The position numbers and the translations under genes are program-made. Under the pieces are notes generated by a model, which did not search any database, was not told where the DNA came from, and saw only the letters and a program-made list of their open reading frames with translations. Below are positions 1 through 5,335 of a stretch of 7,020 bases of DNA, in pieces. Origin of the DNA: Euryarchaeota archaeon UBA105 (lineage in GTDB: Archaea; Thermoplasmatota; Poseidoniia; Poseidoniales; Thalassarchaeaceae); NCBI GenBank assembly GCA_002496905.1, contig DALV01000079.1, forward strand, positions 1 to 7,020, written 5' to 3'. Numbering within the stretch: the first letter of the stretch is position 1; each line of letters begins with the position of its first letter.

Positions 1-605
1 TCCTCTGAGGCCCAAATTGAGGGGGCTCGATTCTGTAAATCATTGGCAATCATGTTGTTAGCGAATCCCGCCTTAGCAAACACTTCACCATAGAGGATAC
101 CTGTTGAAATTCCAGCGATTCTCTGAGTATTCCATAGGATATTGACTTGGGTTATTTCAGTTGAACCCGGTACAGAGTTGTGTGAATCTCCGTTGTCATC
201 TGTCCAGGTACAATTCTCACACCATTCAAAACTATCAAATTCTGAATAAGTAATTTCTCCAGCATCATAATCAAAACCTAAGATTTCTCTGGTTGTAGTG
301 ACTTCGTAGATGAAGGGCCCCATTTTCGTAAATTCATGTGCCTCGCCTGCATCTACCCCATCTGGGTTATCTAGAGAGTATGCAAAGTAAACTCTCTCAG
401 AGGTCGAAACAAGCCATTCGTCGTCATAATCTGCAGTGTAGTTTTTGTTTCCGTCGTCATCATAGCCATCATAGCCATCGGCTACAACATCCTGAACTCC
501 TGCCTCAACTTGCCCTGCTACAAACGGTGCTAATGCTAGAAAATTAATTCCTATTAACACAAGTCCAGTTACTAGTAATGCGCTTGCCTTCTGTTGGTTG
601 TCCAT
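1..605 (-). CDS. CD36/SR-B-like membrane-anchored surface protein, N-terminal part (cut by left edge)
   Basis: The visible 201 residues begin at an ATG (603-605) and stay open to the left edge. Residues about 8-30 form one hydrophobic helix, an uncleaved anchor or signal peptide, followed by an acidic Tyr/Asp-rich linker (42-63) and a beta-rich domain. That domain shows W64, then VYFAYSLDNP (72-81), GE (87-88), MGPFIYE (95-101) and an SEFDSFEW stretch (121-128). Order and spacing match the start of the CD36/SR-B/LIMP-2 ectodomain (W..VY.QFY.FNVTNPEE...GE.P...EVGPYTYRE), including the N-terminal anchor. CD36-family proteins bind lipids, lipoproteins or proteins through a large outer beta domain and normally have a second, C-terminal membrane helix; that half is outside the window. 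A Cys pair in WCENC (128-132) lies before the next conserved block. The ligand here is unknown. It follows the permease gene on the same strand after 107 bases, with a weak GAGTG site before the ATG. The family call comes from motif reading only; a convergent beta-rich surface protein is the alternative. Confidence 0.62.
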   Translation of the reverse strand, partial: MDNQQKASALLVTGLVLIGINFLALAPFVAGQVEAGVQDVVADGYDGYDDDGNKNYTADYDDEWLVSTSERVYFAYSLDNPDGVDAGEAHEFTKMGPFIYEVTTTREILGFDYDAGEITYSEFDSFEWCENCTWTDDNGDSHNSVPGSTEITQVNILWNTQRIAGISTGILYGEVFAKAGFANNMIANDLQNRAPSIWASE

Positions 606-620
606 GGTATCACTCTAGCC

Positions 621-639
621 CCTCTCGCATGCACGAGGG
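621..639. repeat. Inverted repeat just upstream of the CD36-like gene
   Basis: CTCG (624-627) pairs with CGAG (634-637) around a CATGCA loop, and CC/GG (621-622 with 638-639) adds two pairs past a bulged T623. It lies 16-34 bases upstream of the ATG at 605 on the minus strand. No T-tract follows, so it is a poor terminator. If the TATA-like element at 640-646 is used, the repeat falls between TATA and the transcription start, where archaeal repressors often bind. Its function is not known. Confidence 0.35.
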
Positions 640-646
640 AAATAAG
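640..646 (-). promoter_or_regulatory. Possible TATA element for the CD36-like gene
   Basis: On the minus strand this reads CTTATTT, in an otherwise mixed-composition region. Transcription would start about 26 bases downstream, near 617, giving a 5' leader of roughly 12 bases that contains the GAGTG ribosome-site candidate (611-615). The match to archaeal TATA boxes is weak. Read-through from the permease gene is the alternative. Confidence 0.22.
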
Positions 647-656
647 CGATTCGACT

Positions 657-676
657 CTAGTGTTACCTAGTGTTGC
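657..676. repeat. Tandem 10-base direct repeat, two copies
   Basis: CTAGTGTTAC (657-666) is followed at once by CTAGTGTTGC (667-676), nine of ten bases identical. The 10-base period is about one helical turn, so both copies present the same face of the DNA. The pair lies just upstream of the possible TATA element of the CD36-like gene and within the 107-base gap after the permease gene. It could be an activator site; chance duplication cannot be excluded. Confidence 0.4.
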
Positions 677-712
677 AGAGCACACCGGCCATAATCAAGT
701 TTTTTTCCGGAT

Positions 713-2368
713 TCAAGCAAAGCCGAAAGCATCTAATTCCCTTGCGAAGGTATACATCATTATTGGCACTAGAATAACACCCATTCCATGTGACCTTCGG
801 ATACCAATTCTAGGTGCCATAAGACCAATCATTGTTCCAATTACTAAAGTTCCGACTCCAATCCAATCCGTGGAAATCCAAACTAGAATTGTAATGAAAG
901 CACTAACAGAAATCACTAGGTTTCTGAGAGGTACTAATTCGTGCATTTTCAACATACCTTTTCCGACCTCAATCATTACTGGGACAGCAAATAATCCAGA
1001 TGCTACCGTAATAGCCAGCAGCCTAACGAAATCGGCAGGCGGCTCAACAGCATTCCAGATATCGATTGGATACATCATGTTCAATGCTAGAGCGGCTCCA
1101 GAACGTGGCCTCCCTACCATGTATAGGAAACCCAGAACCATCACTGTAACAGCGGTGTTGACAGAAGAAAGAATCGCAATAATCTCTAGGTCTCTTTGTT
1201 GATTATTATTTACCAAATCCAAGTCTGGTGTGGCACCCGCTTCGGAGAGTGCCTCTTGGAATAACAAACGGTCATCTTCTGCTAGATCTTCCATGCCCTC
1301 AAACACCATCATCTGCGGCATCTGTTCAAATCCGGGTTGAGTTCCATGCTCGAAATCTGCTGGAATGTAATTTGGGTCGGTAAGTTTGCCCCAAAAGTTT
1401 CGAGCACTCATAACTACGACAGTTGCCTGTGCCGCAGTCATTCCTGGAAGGATTGCCATAACAGACGAAACCACGGCCGAAAGGAATGTTGGAACTGCTA
1501 GGGGTTTAGGGTCTGGCATTTCCCAATTTTGTTCTTGGGGTGGGATTTCGCTTGTTGTTACGTAGATATCAATTAGGTTTGCAATCCCAAATAATCCTGC
1601 TAAACTTGGGAATAGCAAGGAAGCAGATGGGATGCCAACCGGTGATCTAGCGGGTAATTCGAATACCGCCCATCCATAGAATCCGGTAAGTAAGAAATAA
1701 GATGTTGCAACAAGTATTCCGGCAACCCTTGAACTTTCTCCAAGTCGGAAATCAATCGCATCATATCGTCTTCGAATGCTGAGTCTACCCATTGGTATCG
1801 TAAATTCTAATGGTTTTTTCAATGGCCATTTTAGTTTCTGAGTAATTTTTTGCGACCAAACCGGCCATGGCAATCGAGTTGTTTCAGTCAAAATTAGGAA
1901 TACGGAGATGAATAATAAAATCCATGGTAATTGCTCACGGCTAGCTTCATACAACCCTAATCCTGGATTGTCTCCGAAAAGTAAGCGCGCAACGATAAGT
2001 AGAGGGATTGACATCAGCATACCCATCTGCGAACCGCGAGCGGAATATGCAACACCTTGAGCGGCTTGGCCAGAAATCAACATCCTATGTCCAGGAAGCA
2101 GGGCGAGTGCCATATTGTCATCAGGTGCTCCTACCAATGCACTTGGGATGTAGTTGAGGAATGTGTGAACAGTTCCACAGGCAACGATAATTCCCGCTAC
2201 TGCGTCTAAAGGGATGCCAATGCCGACAGCAACAGGCGATAGCGACAAAGCAATCAGAGCGACGTTATTTACGTGAAAACCAGGAATTAAGCCGGTTAAA
2301 CAACCAAGGAATATTCCAAAAATAAATGACCCAATTAACCAACCAAAATCGATTAACCAAGGGTCCAT
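713..2368 (-). CDS. TctA/DUF112-family membrane permease
   Basis: A 551-residue, strongly hydrophobic multi-helix protein of the tripartite tricarboxylate transporter permease family (TctA; archaeal form COG1784). Both halves carry the family's PG signature: GLIPGFHVNN at 26-35 and ILPGMTAAQAT at 306-316. The first half also has the family block GAPDDN..LALLPGHRML at 80-97, followed by a Gly-rich RGSQMG segment. TctA carries organic acids across the cytoplasmic membrane, in bacteria with a small TctB and a binding protein TctC; neither is seen here, and the substrate is unknown. Two hydrophilic stretches stand out: a basic loop (about 172-210) and an acidic insert (about 330-392). Archaeal relatives that I recall are shorter. 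The ATG at 2368 is fixed by a GAGGTG site five bases upstream that overlaps the stop of the preceding gene, so translation is probably coupled. The reading frame shows no break. The family call is firm; the substrate is not. Confidence 0.88.
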   Translation of the reverse strand: MDPWLIDFGWLIGSFIFGIFLGCLTGLIPGFHVNNVALIALSLSPVAVGIGIPLDAVAGIIVACGTVHTFLNYIPSALVGAPDDNMALALLPGHRMLISGQAAQGVAYSARGSQMGMLMSIPLLIVARLLFGDNPGLGLYEASREQLPWILLFISVFLILTETTRLPWPVWSQKITQKLKWPLKKPLEFTIPMGRLSIRRRYDAIDFRLGESSRVAGILVATSYFLLTGFYGWAVFELPARSPVGIPSASLLFPSLAGLFGIANLIDIYVTTSEIPPQEQNWEMPDPKPLAVPTFLSAVVSSVMAILPGMTAAQATVVVMSARNFWGKLTDPNYIPADFEHGTQPGFEQMPQMMVFEGMEDLAEDDRLLFQEALSEAGATPDLDLVNNNQQRDLEIIAILSSVNTAVTVMVLGFLYMVGRPRSGAALALNMMYPIDIWNAVEPPADFVRLLAITVASGLFAVPVMIEVGKGMLKMHELVPLRNLVISVSAFITILVWISTDWIGVGTLVIGTMIGLMAPRIGIRRSHGMGVILVPIMMYTFARELDAFGFA

Positions 2369-2373
2369 TTCAA

Positions 2374-2379
2374 CACCTC
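2374..2379 (-). promoter_or_regulatory. Ribosome-binding site of the permease, overlapping the upstream stop
   Basis: The minus strand reads TGAGGTG-TTGAA-ATG: the TGA ends the OB-repeat protein (2378-2380), and GAGGTG, complementary to the archaeal 16S rRNA tail, ends five bases before the permease ATG. A ribosome finishing the first gene sits on the start site of the second, so the two proteins are probably made in linked amounts. Confidence 0.75.
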
Positions 2380-3967
2380 ATCTGACATCTATACAGAATT
2401 GCATTGTATTCCCAACAGAATCTTCTGTGGTAGATAATCTTCCAGTCCAATCAAGAGGTCCTTCCCCTTCAGTTTGACTTGCCTCTGTACCGTCTCCAAG
2501 TAAACAGACTCTTTCTTCAGACCCAGATCTCTGAATCCATTGGTTGCCATCCTCGTCCATAATCGCCTCTCCGTTAATTACTACCAGCTTACCAATGTCC
2601 CATTTCCACGAGTTGTAACCATCTCCCCAGTTCAGAGTGTTTGGCGATGGTGGCTGACCTAGAGTCCAAGAACGGGCTTCAAGAATGACACGCCCTTCAC
2701 TTTCGGACCAGATTATTGTCGCGTTGAATCGTATTGATTGACCACCTTCGATATATTCTGCATGCTCACCAATTAGGTGAATTCTAAGTTTGGTTTGGCG
2801 GGCGAAGTAATCTGCTCCGTCCCCTACGTATCCTTTGTCGTAATCCGGAGATATAGGGTCGGTAATCCATCCTTCGAATGTATGGTTCTGATTAAGATAA
2901 TCAAACGGATTCTCAGCAACATCTAGTAGAGGAGTTACATCTTCTCCAAAGTTACCTGCGTTATTTTGCTCAGTATATCCGTCTGCTCTTAGACAGATGG
3001 TTGCCTCATCTGTTGACCAGACCAACCGGCCATACCATTTTCTTTCGACACCTTCCAATCCTGCATCTACATCTTCTTGTGACGGCAGTAAACAGAGCCG
3101 GTCAGTTGGAGAATCCCCGATTAACCACCAAGTGCCGGTTGATTGGGTTGCGGTTCCTTCAATTGATACATTCTTACCAACTTCATAGGTAAGTGTGTAG
3201 GGTTCTAATTCCCATGACAAGTCAACAACCGATCCTTCGTTTAGGACTTCAATTGCGGTTGCTTGTACTAGTAATCTCCAGCGAAGGGAACGCTGATCAT
3301 ATTGTAGCCACCCAGAAATTTCCACATGACTTCCTGCTTCTATCCAATCGATTACTCTCCCTTCGACTTGCATGTACAATAAATGGTCTGCATTTCCATA
3401 GGAGGGGTTATCCATAAGGCTCAATGAATGATATGTTACATCTGGTTCGAGAGATTCAGACAAATAACCGTCTACTTTTACCGACATGTTAGCGAAGTTC
3501 TGAGGATTCATTGCAACTTCGACCAATTGCATAGCAGTGTATTCTACAGAGTCGCAATCGGAATCAGCACACACTATTGCGCCGTATCCATTTGATGACA
3601 ACCAAATTCGACCATTCCATTCAGTCACTTCTCCTTCGACAGTGATTATGGTTCCAATGGGAGGGATTTCATTATCTCGGTCTACAAACCATCGGACCTC
3701 GACTACAGAGTGGCCATCCACTTCTCGAACTTGCAAGTCTATTCTGTCCGCTTGTTCACCATATGGGTCTACGACGAAACTAGTTAGCACTCCCTTGATC
3801 TTCACAGATTCCCTAGGATATTCATGAATCTCATCAATTTCAATCAAATCGGGTTCTCTGATTACTGCATAGAAGTTCATTGTCGATACTAGCAAAAGAG
3901 ATGTGAAGAACATCACCCAAAGCTTCGCCATGATTTGCGGCCAGGTTTCCAATGCTTGAATCTTCAC
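2378..3967 (-). CDS. Membrane-anchored protein of about five OB-like beta repeats
   Basis: 529 residues with one N-terminal hydrophobic helix (about 14-36); the rest is hydrophilic, acidic and beta-rich, presumably outside the cell. I do not recognise a named family. Two repeat types alternate. Type A (about 148-240 and 347-434) begins L.[DE]VA.NP...(F/Y).N, then G[YW]. Type B (about 262-328 and 460-528) has V.I.G.A, then a W, R.CLL, W.GRL and a closing CI/CL. Residues 54-133 form a related first unit. The patterns V.I.G... and G..V.VEGEV suggest OB folds, best known for binding nucleic acids or oligosaccharides; the ligand here is unknown. Paired cysteines in type B (292/325 and 488/525) could form disulfides, supporting an outer location. 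It is first in an operon with the TctA permease, so a partner or substrate-capture role is possible. The start chosen is GTG at 3967, about 26-33 bases below an AT-rich TATA element (leaderless); ATG at 3931 would shorten it by 12 residues and keep the helix. Confidence 0.8.
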   Translation of the reverse strand: MKIQALETWPQIMAKLWVMFFTSLLLVSTMNFYAVIREPDLIEIDEIHEYPRESVKIKGVLTSFVVDPYGEQADRIDLQVREVDGHSVVEVRWFVDRDNEIPPIGTIITVEGEVTEWNGRIWLSSNGYGAIVCADSDCDSVEYTAMQLVEVAMNPQNFANMSVKVDGYLSESLEPDVTYHSLSLMDNPSYGNADHLLYMQVEGRVIDWIEAGSHVEISGWLQYDQRSLRWRLLVQATAIEVLNEGSVVDLSWELEPYTLTYEVGKNVSIEGTATQSTGTWWLIGDSPTDRLCLLPSQEDVDAGLEGVERKWYGRLVWSTDEATICLRADGYTEQNNAGNFGEDVTPLLDVAENPFDYLNQNHTFEGWITDPISPDYDKGYVGDGADYFARQTKLRIHLIGEHAEYIEGGQSIRFNATIIWSESEGRVILEARSWTLGQPPSPNTLNWGDGYNSWKWDIGKLVVINGEAIMDEDGNQWIQRSGSEERVCLLGDGTEASQTEGEGPLDWTGRLSTTEDSVGNTMQFCIDVR

Positions 3968-3992
3968 TATTTAGAAACAGAGATATTCGACA

Positions 3993-4007
3993 ATATTTAT
4001 GAATAAA
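3993..4007 (-). promoter_or_regulatory. TATA element for the OB-repeat/permease operon
   Basis: The minus strand reads TTTATTCATAAATAT, the most AT-rich stretch of the gap. Its downstream half (ATAAATAT, 4000-3993) lies 26-33 bases upstream of the GTG at 3967, the archaeal distance between TATA and transcription start, so the transcript would be leaderless. There is no good ribosome site before the GTG, which fits. The core TTTAT-GA-ATAAA (3996-4007) is symmetric and could also fire towards the tRNA on the plus strand. Confidence 0.55.
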
Positions 4008-4084
4008 CTTAGGACTTTTTTGACTGAATTTTCTTGCCGAAGGAGAATAAGGTTCATCTCGCTGATGCTGTCGAGAGTCATTCA

Positions 4085-4161
4085 GGACCCGTAGCTCAGT
4101 TGGTTAGAGCGCTCGGCTCATAACCGAGTGGCCATCGGTTCAAATCCGGTCGGGTCCACCA
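4085..4161 (+). tRNA. tRNA with anticodon CAU (elongator Met, or Ile2), CCA encoded
   Basis: The cloverleaf closes fully in 77 bases. The acceptor stem is GGACCCG/CGGGTCC (4085-4091 with 4151-4157), the D stem GCTC/GAGC, the anticodon stem CTCGG/CCGAG around loop CTCATAA with CAT at 4119-4121, and the variable loop has five bases. The T stem is ATCGG/CCGGT with loop TTCAAAT; then follow discriminator A4158 and CCA at 4159-4161. It has no intron. It is not the initiator: archaeal initiators have three G-C pairs next to the anticodon loop, and here only two flank it. CAU is also used by tRNA-Ile2, whose C34 is modified to agmatidine to read AUA, and sequence alone does not settle Met against Ile2. 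The promoter is not clear: GAATAAGG (4045-4052) is at a suitable distance but a weak match, and the symmetric TATA at 3996-4007 would give a leader of about 60 bases. Confidence 0.95.
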
Positions 4162-4189
4162 AATTATCCTAATTTTGTTGGTTAATCAC

Positions 4190-4208
4190 GTTCAGGAAAT
4201 CTCTGAAC
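4190..4208. repeat. Small hairpin downstream of the tRNA
   Basis: GTTCAG (4190-4195) pairs with CTGAAC (4203-4208) around a seven-base loop, starting 28 bases after the tRNA CCA. Between them, AATTTTGTTGG (4171-4181) is only mildly T-rich. It could help end or process the tRNA transcript, but no strong archaeal T-tract terminator is seen. The rest of 4162-4260 shows nothing recognisable; its short open frames on both strands look like chance. Confidence 0.3.
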
Positions 4209-4260
4209 CAAAGAGTAATTTCAAACAAGAATTAGTGGTTAGAAAATGGAATACAGCGAA

Positions 4261-4298
4261 GCCGACGGTGCTAACCCCTAAATACGGCCTAAGTCGGC
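4261..4298 (+). promoter_or_regulatory. Probable leaderless promoter of the Ig-like protein gene, flanked by an inverted repeat
   Basis: TAAATAC (4279-4285) is centred 26 bases before the second of two adjacent ATG codons (4305 and 4308), which fits a leaderless archaeal transcript. No ribosome site precedes either ATG. GCCGAC (4261-4266) and GTCGGC (4293-4298) form a six-base inverted repeat around it, which could be a repressor site or chance. Confidence 0.4.
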
Positions 4299-4304
4299 CC
4301 CCAG

Positions 4305-5246
4305 ATGATGAGCACTGCAAGCAAGGTTCGACCTGCCCTAATGATACTGCTCGTGTACTTCCTAAGCACGTGGGCTGCGGCAACACCTGTCCAGGCTCAA
4401 GGTGCGGTTCCTGACATCACCTTGACATGTGACCAACCGCAACCAATTGACGTCTATCCTGGTGCAACCAGATCGAGTATTATCAATTGTCGAATTGAGA
4501 ATCCAACCGTTCATCAAGAAAAGGTAAGAATCCAGATTCAAGCAGGTGTATTGGCCTTCTCCGGCCCCGCTACTATGTCTATTGGAGGAGGCTCTGAAGT
4601 ATCCTTCCAGGTTCTAGTCAGAGCTGAACTCCGGGCGCCTGAAGGACAGCACCAAGTAACGGTCAGTGCCGAGGTGACAATGGCTAATGGAGTCCCGGTT
4701 ACTAGCGAACCATCAGCTGCTAACGTCATGGCGATTATTCGTCAGTTCAGTCGACTTCGAGTAGCATCCGAAGTCGCTTTCTTGCAATTACGTCCGAAGG
4801 TTGATTACAACTTAGTATTCGATGTCTACAACGACGGCAATGCTCTAGATCGATTCAATATTGAAATTGAAAATTATGATCAATTGAATGATGACGGATT
4901 CCAACTAAGCATTCCGTTGGTAAGTGTGGAAATAGAATCTATGGCGCCTCCAGAGAAGATTAGAGTTCAGATGAGAACTCCAAAGAACCAAGGTTGGACG
5001 GATACTTATTTCTCCTTACAATTCAAAGCTACGTCTGAATATTCGGTGAGAACGGAAGGTATCCCGAATTACCAAATTCAAACCATGACGATTTACATCA
5101 GAGGTGTTTACCTTCCAGGCTTCGAATTGATTGGTACATTGATGATTTCCGCTCTAGCAGCAGCAGCATTTGCAGGTAGATCCTCAAGGCTAACTAATGA
5201 TGAGGAATCTGACGAACTAGAACCTCTAGATGCACGTTTGTTCTAA
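4305..5246 (+). CDS. Secreted two-domain Ig-like protein with PGF motif and C-terminal helix
   Basis: 313 residues. The N-terminus is a clear signal peptide: basic start, hydrophobic core about 10-26, likely cleavage near VQA-QG (29-33). Two beta-rich modules follow. The first (about 36-140) contains C42 and C62 and a SEVSFQVLVRAEL strand pair. The second (about 148-266) has VYNDGNALDRFNIEIEN (174-190), typical of NEW3/CARDB-type Ig-like domains that act as spacers or adhesive modules on archaeal surfaces. Residues 270-290 read LPGFELIG..., a PGF motif leading into an Ala-rich helix, then RSSR and an 18-residue acidic tail. In PGF-CTERM proteins this tripartite signal is cut by archaeosortase A and the protein is lipid-anchored. 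Here the tail after the basic cluster is longer than usual, so a plain membrane anchor is equally possible. Either ATG at 4305 or 4308 may be the start; they differ by one residue. No enzymatic motif is seen and the partner is unknown. The next gene on this strand follows after 89 bases. Confidence 0.82.
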   Translation: MMSTASKVRPALMILLVYFLSTWAAATPVQAQGAVPDITLTCDQPQPIDVYPGATRSSIINCRIENPTVHQEKVRIQIQAGVLAFSGPATMSIGGGSEVSFQVLVRAELRAPEGQHQVTVSAEVTMANGVPVTSEPSAANVMAIIRQFSRLRVASEVAFLQLRPKVDYNLVFDVYNDGNALDRFNIEIENYDQLNDDGFQLSIPLVSVEIESMAPPEKIRVQMRTPKNQGWTDTYFSLQFKATSEYSVRTEGIPNYQIQTMTIYIRGVYLPGFELIGTLMISALAAAAFAGRSSRLTNDEESDELEPLDARLF

Positions 5247-5265
5247 TCATCGATAATCTGTGCTC

Positions 5266-5282
5266 TGCCACCTATGGTGGCA
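5266..5282. repeat. Perfect 7-bp hairpin between the two plus-strand surface genes
   Basis: TGCCACC (5266-5272) pairs exactly with GGTGGCA (5276-5282) around a TAT loop, starting 20 bases after the stop of the Ig-like protein. A weaker GGTT-GAT-AACC hairpin follows at 5286-5296. There is no T-run after either, so they fit an RNA processing or stabilising element, or a protein-binding site, better than a classic terminator. Confidence 0.45.
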
Positions 5283-5314
5283 TTGGGTTGATAACCGACG
5301 CTAGGGACGCCTTG

Positions 5315-5328
5315 CTCAATTGAGAGGT
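5315..5328 (+). promoter_or_regulatory. Ribosome site of the three-helix protein overlapping a 10-base palindrome
   Basis: GAGAGGT (5322-5328) ends seven bases before the ATG at 5336 and is the ribosome-binding site that selects this start. The perfect palindrome CTCAATTGAG (5315-5324) covers its first bases, so a protein or RNA fold there could block translation. No convincing TATA box is seen in 5247-5314, so the gene may be read from the upstream promoter. Confidence 0.5.
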
Positions 5329-5335
5329 TACTGAC

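Noticed and set aside
458..480. Nine-base tandem repeat in the CD36-like gene
   Set aside because: It only encodes a short DGYDGYD stretch in an acidic linker; two copies are not enough to call a repeat element.
338..547. His/Leu-rich 69-codon open frame on the plus strand
   Set aside because: Antisense to the CD36-like gene; the odd composition is a by-product of that gene's codons.
701..707. Run of seven T on the plus strand after the permease gene
   Set aside because: An archaeal terminator for the minus-strand permease would need the T-run on the minus strand, where this is A; no plus-strand gene ends here.
594..1202. 202-codon open frame on the plus strand
   Set aside because: It lies wholly antisense to the end of the permease gene, which has clear family motifs; its translation lacks any known pattern.
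1..1300. Apparent cluster of CTAG sites in the first 1.3 kb
   Set aside because: Counting by eye gives about 31 in the whole window, near the 27 expected by chance; the left-end excess is too small to build on.
2997..3827. Several 63- to 96-codon open frames on the plus strand
   Set aside because: All are antisense to the OB-repeat protein gene, whose frame is long, has clear repeats and a promoter at the right place.
4175..4414. Small open frames on both strands between the tRNA and the Ig-like gene
   Set aside because: They overlap each other and the signal peptide region of the Ig-like gene, and have neither a ribosome site nor a recognisable product.
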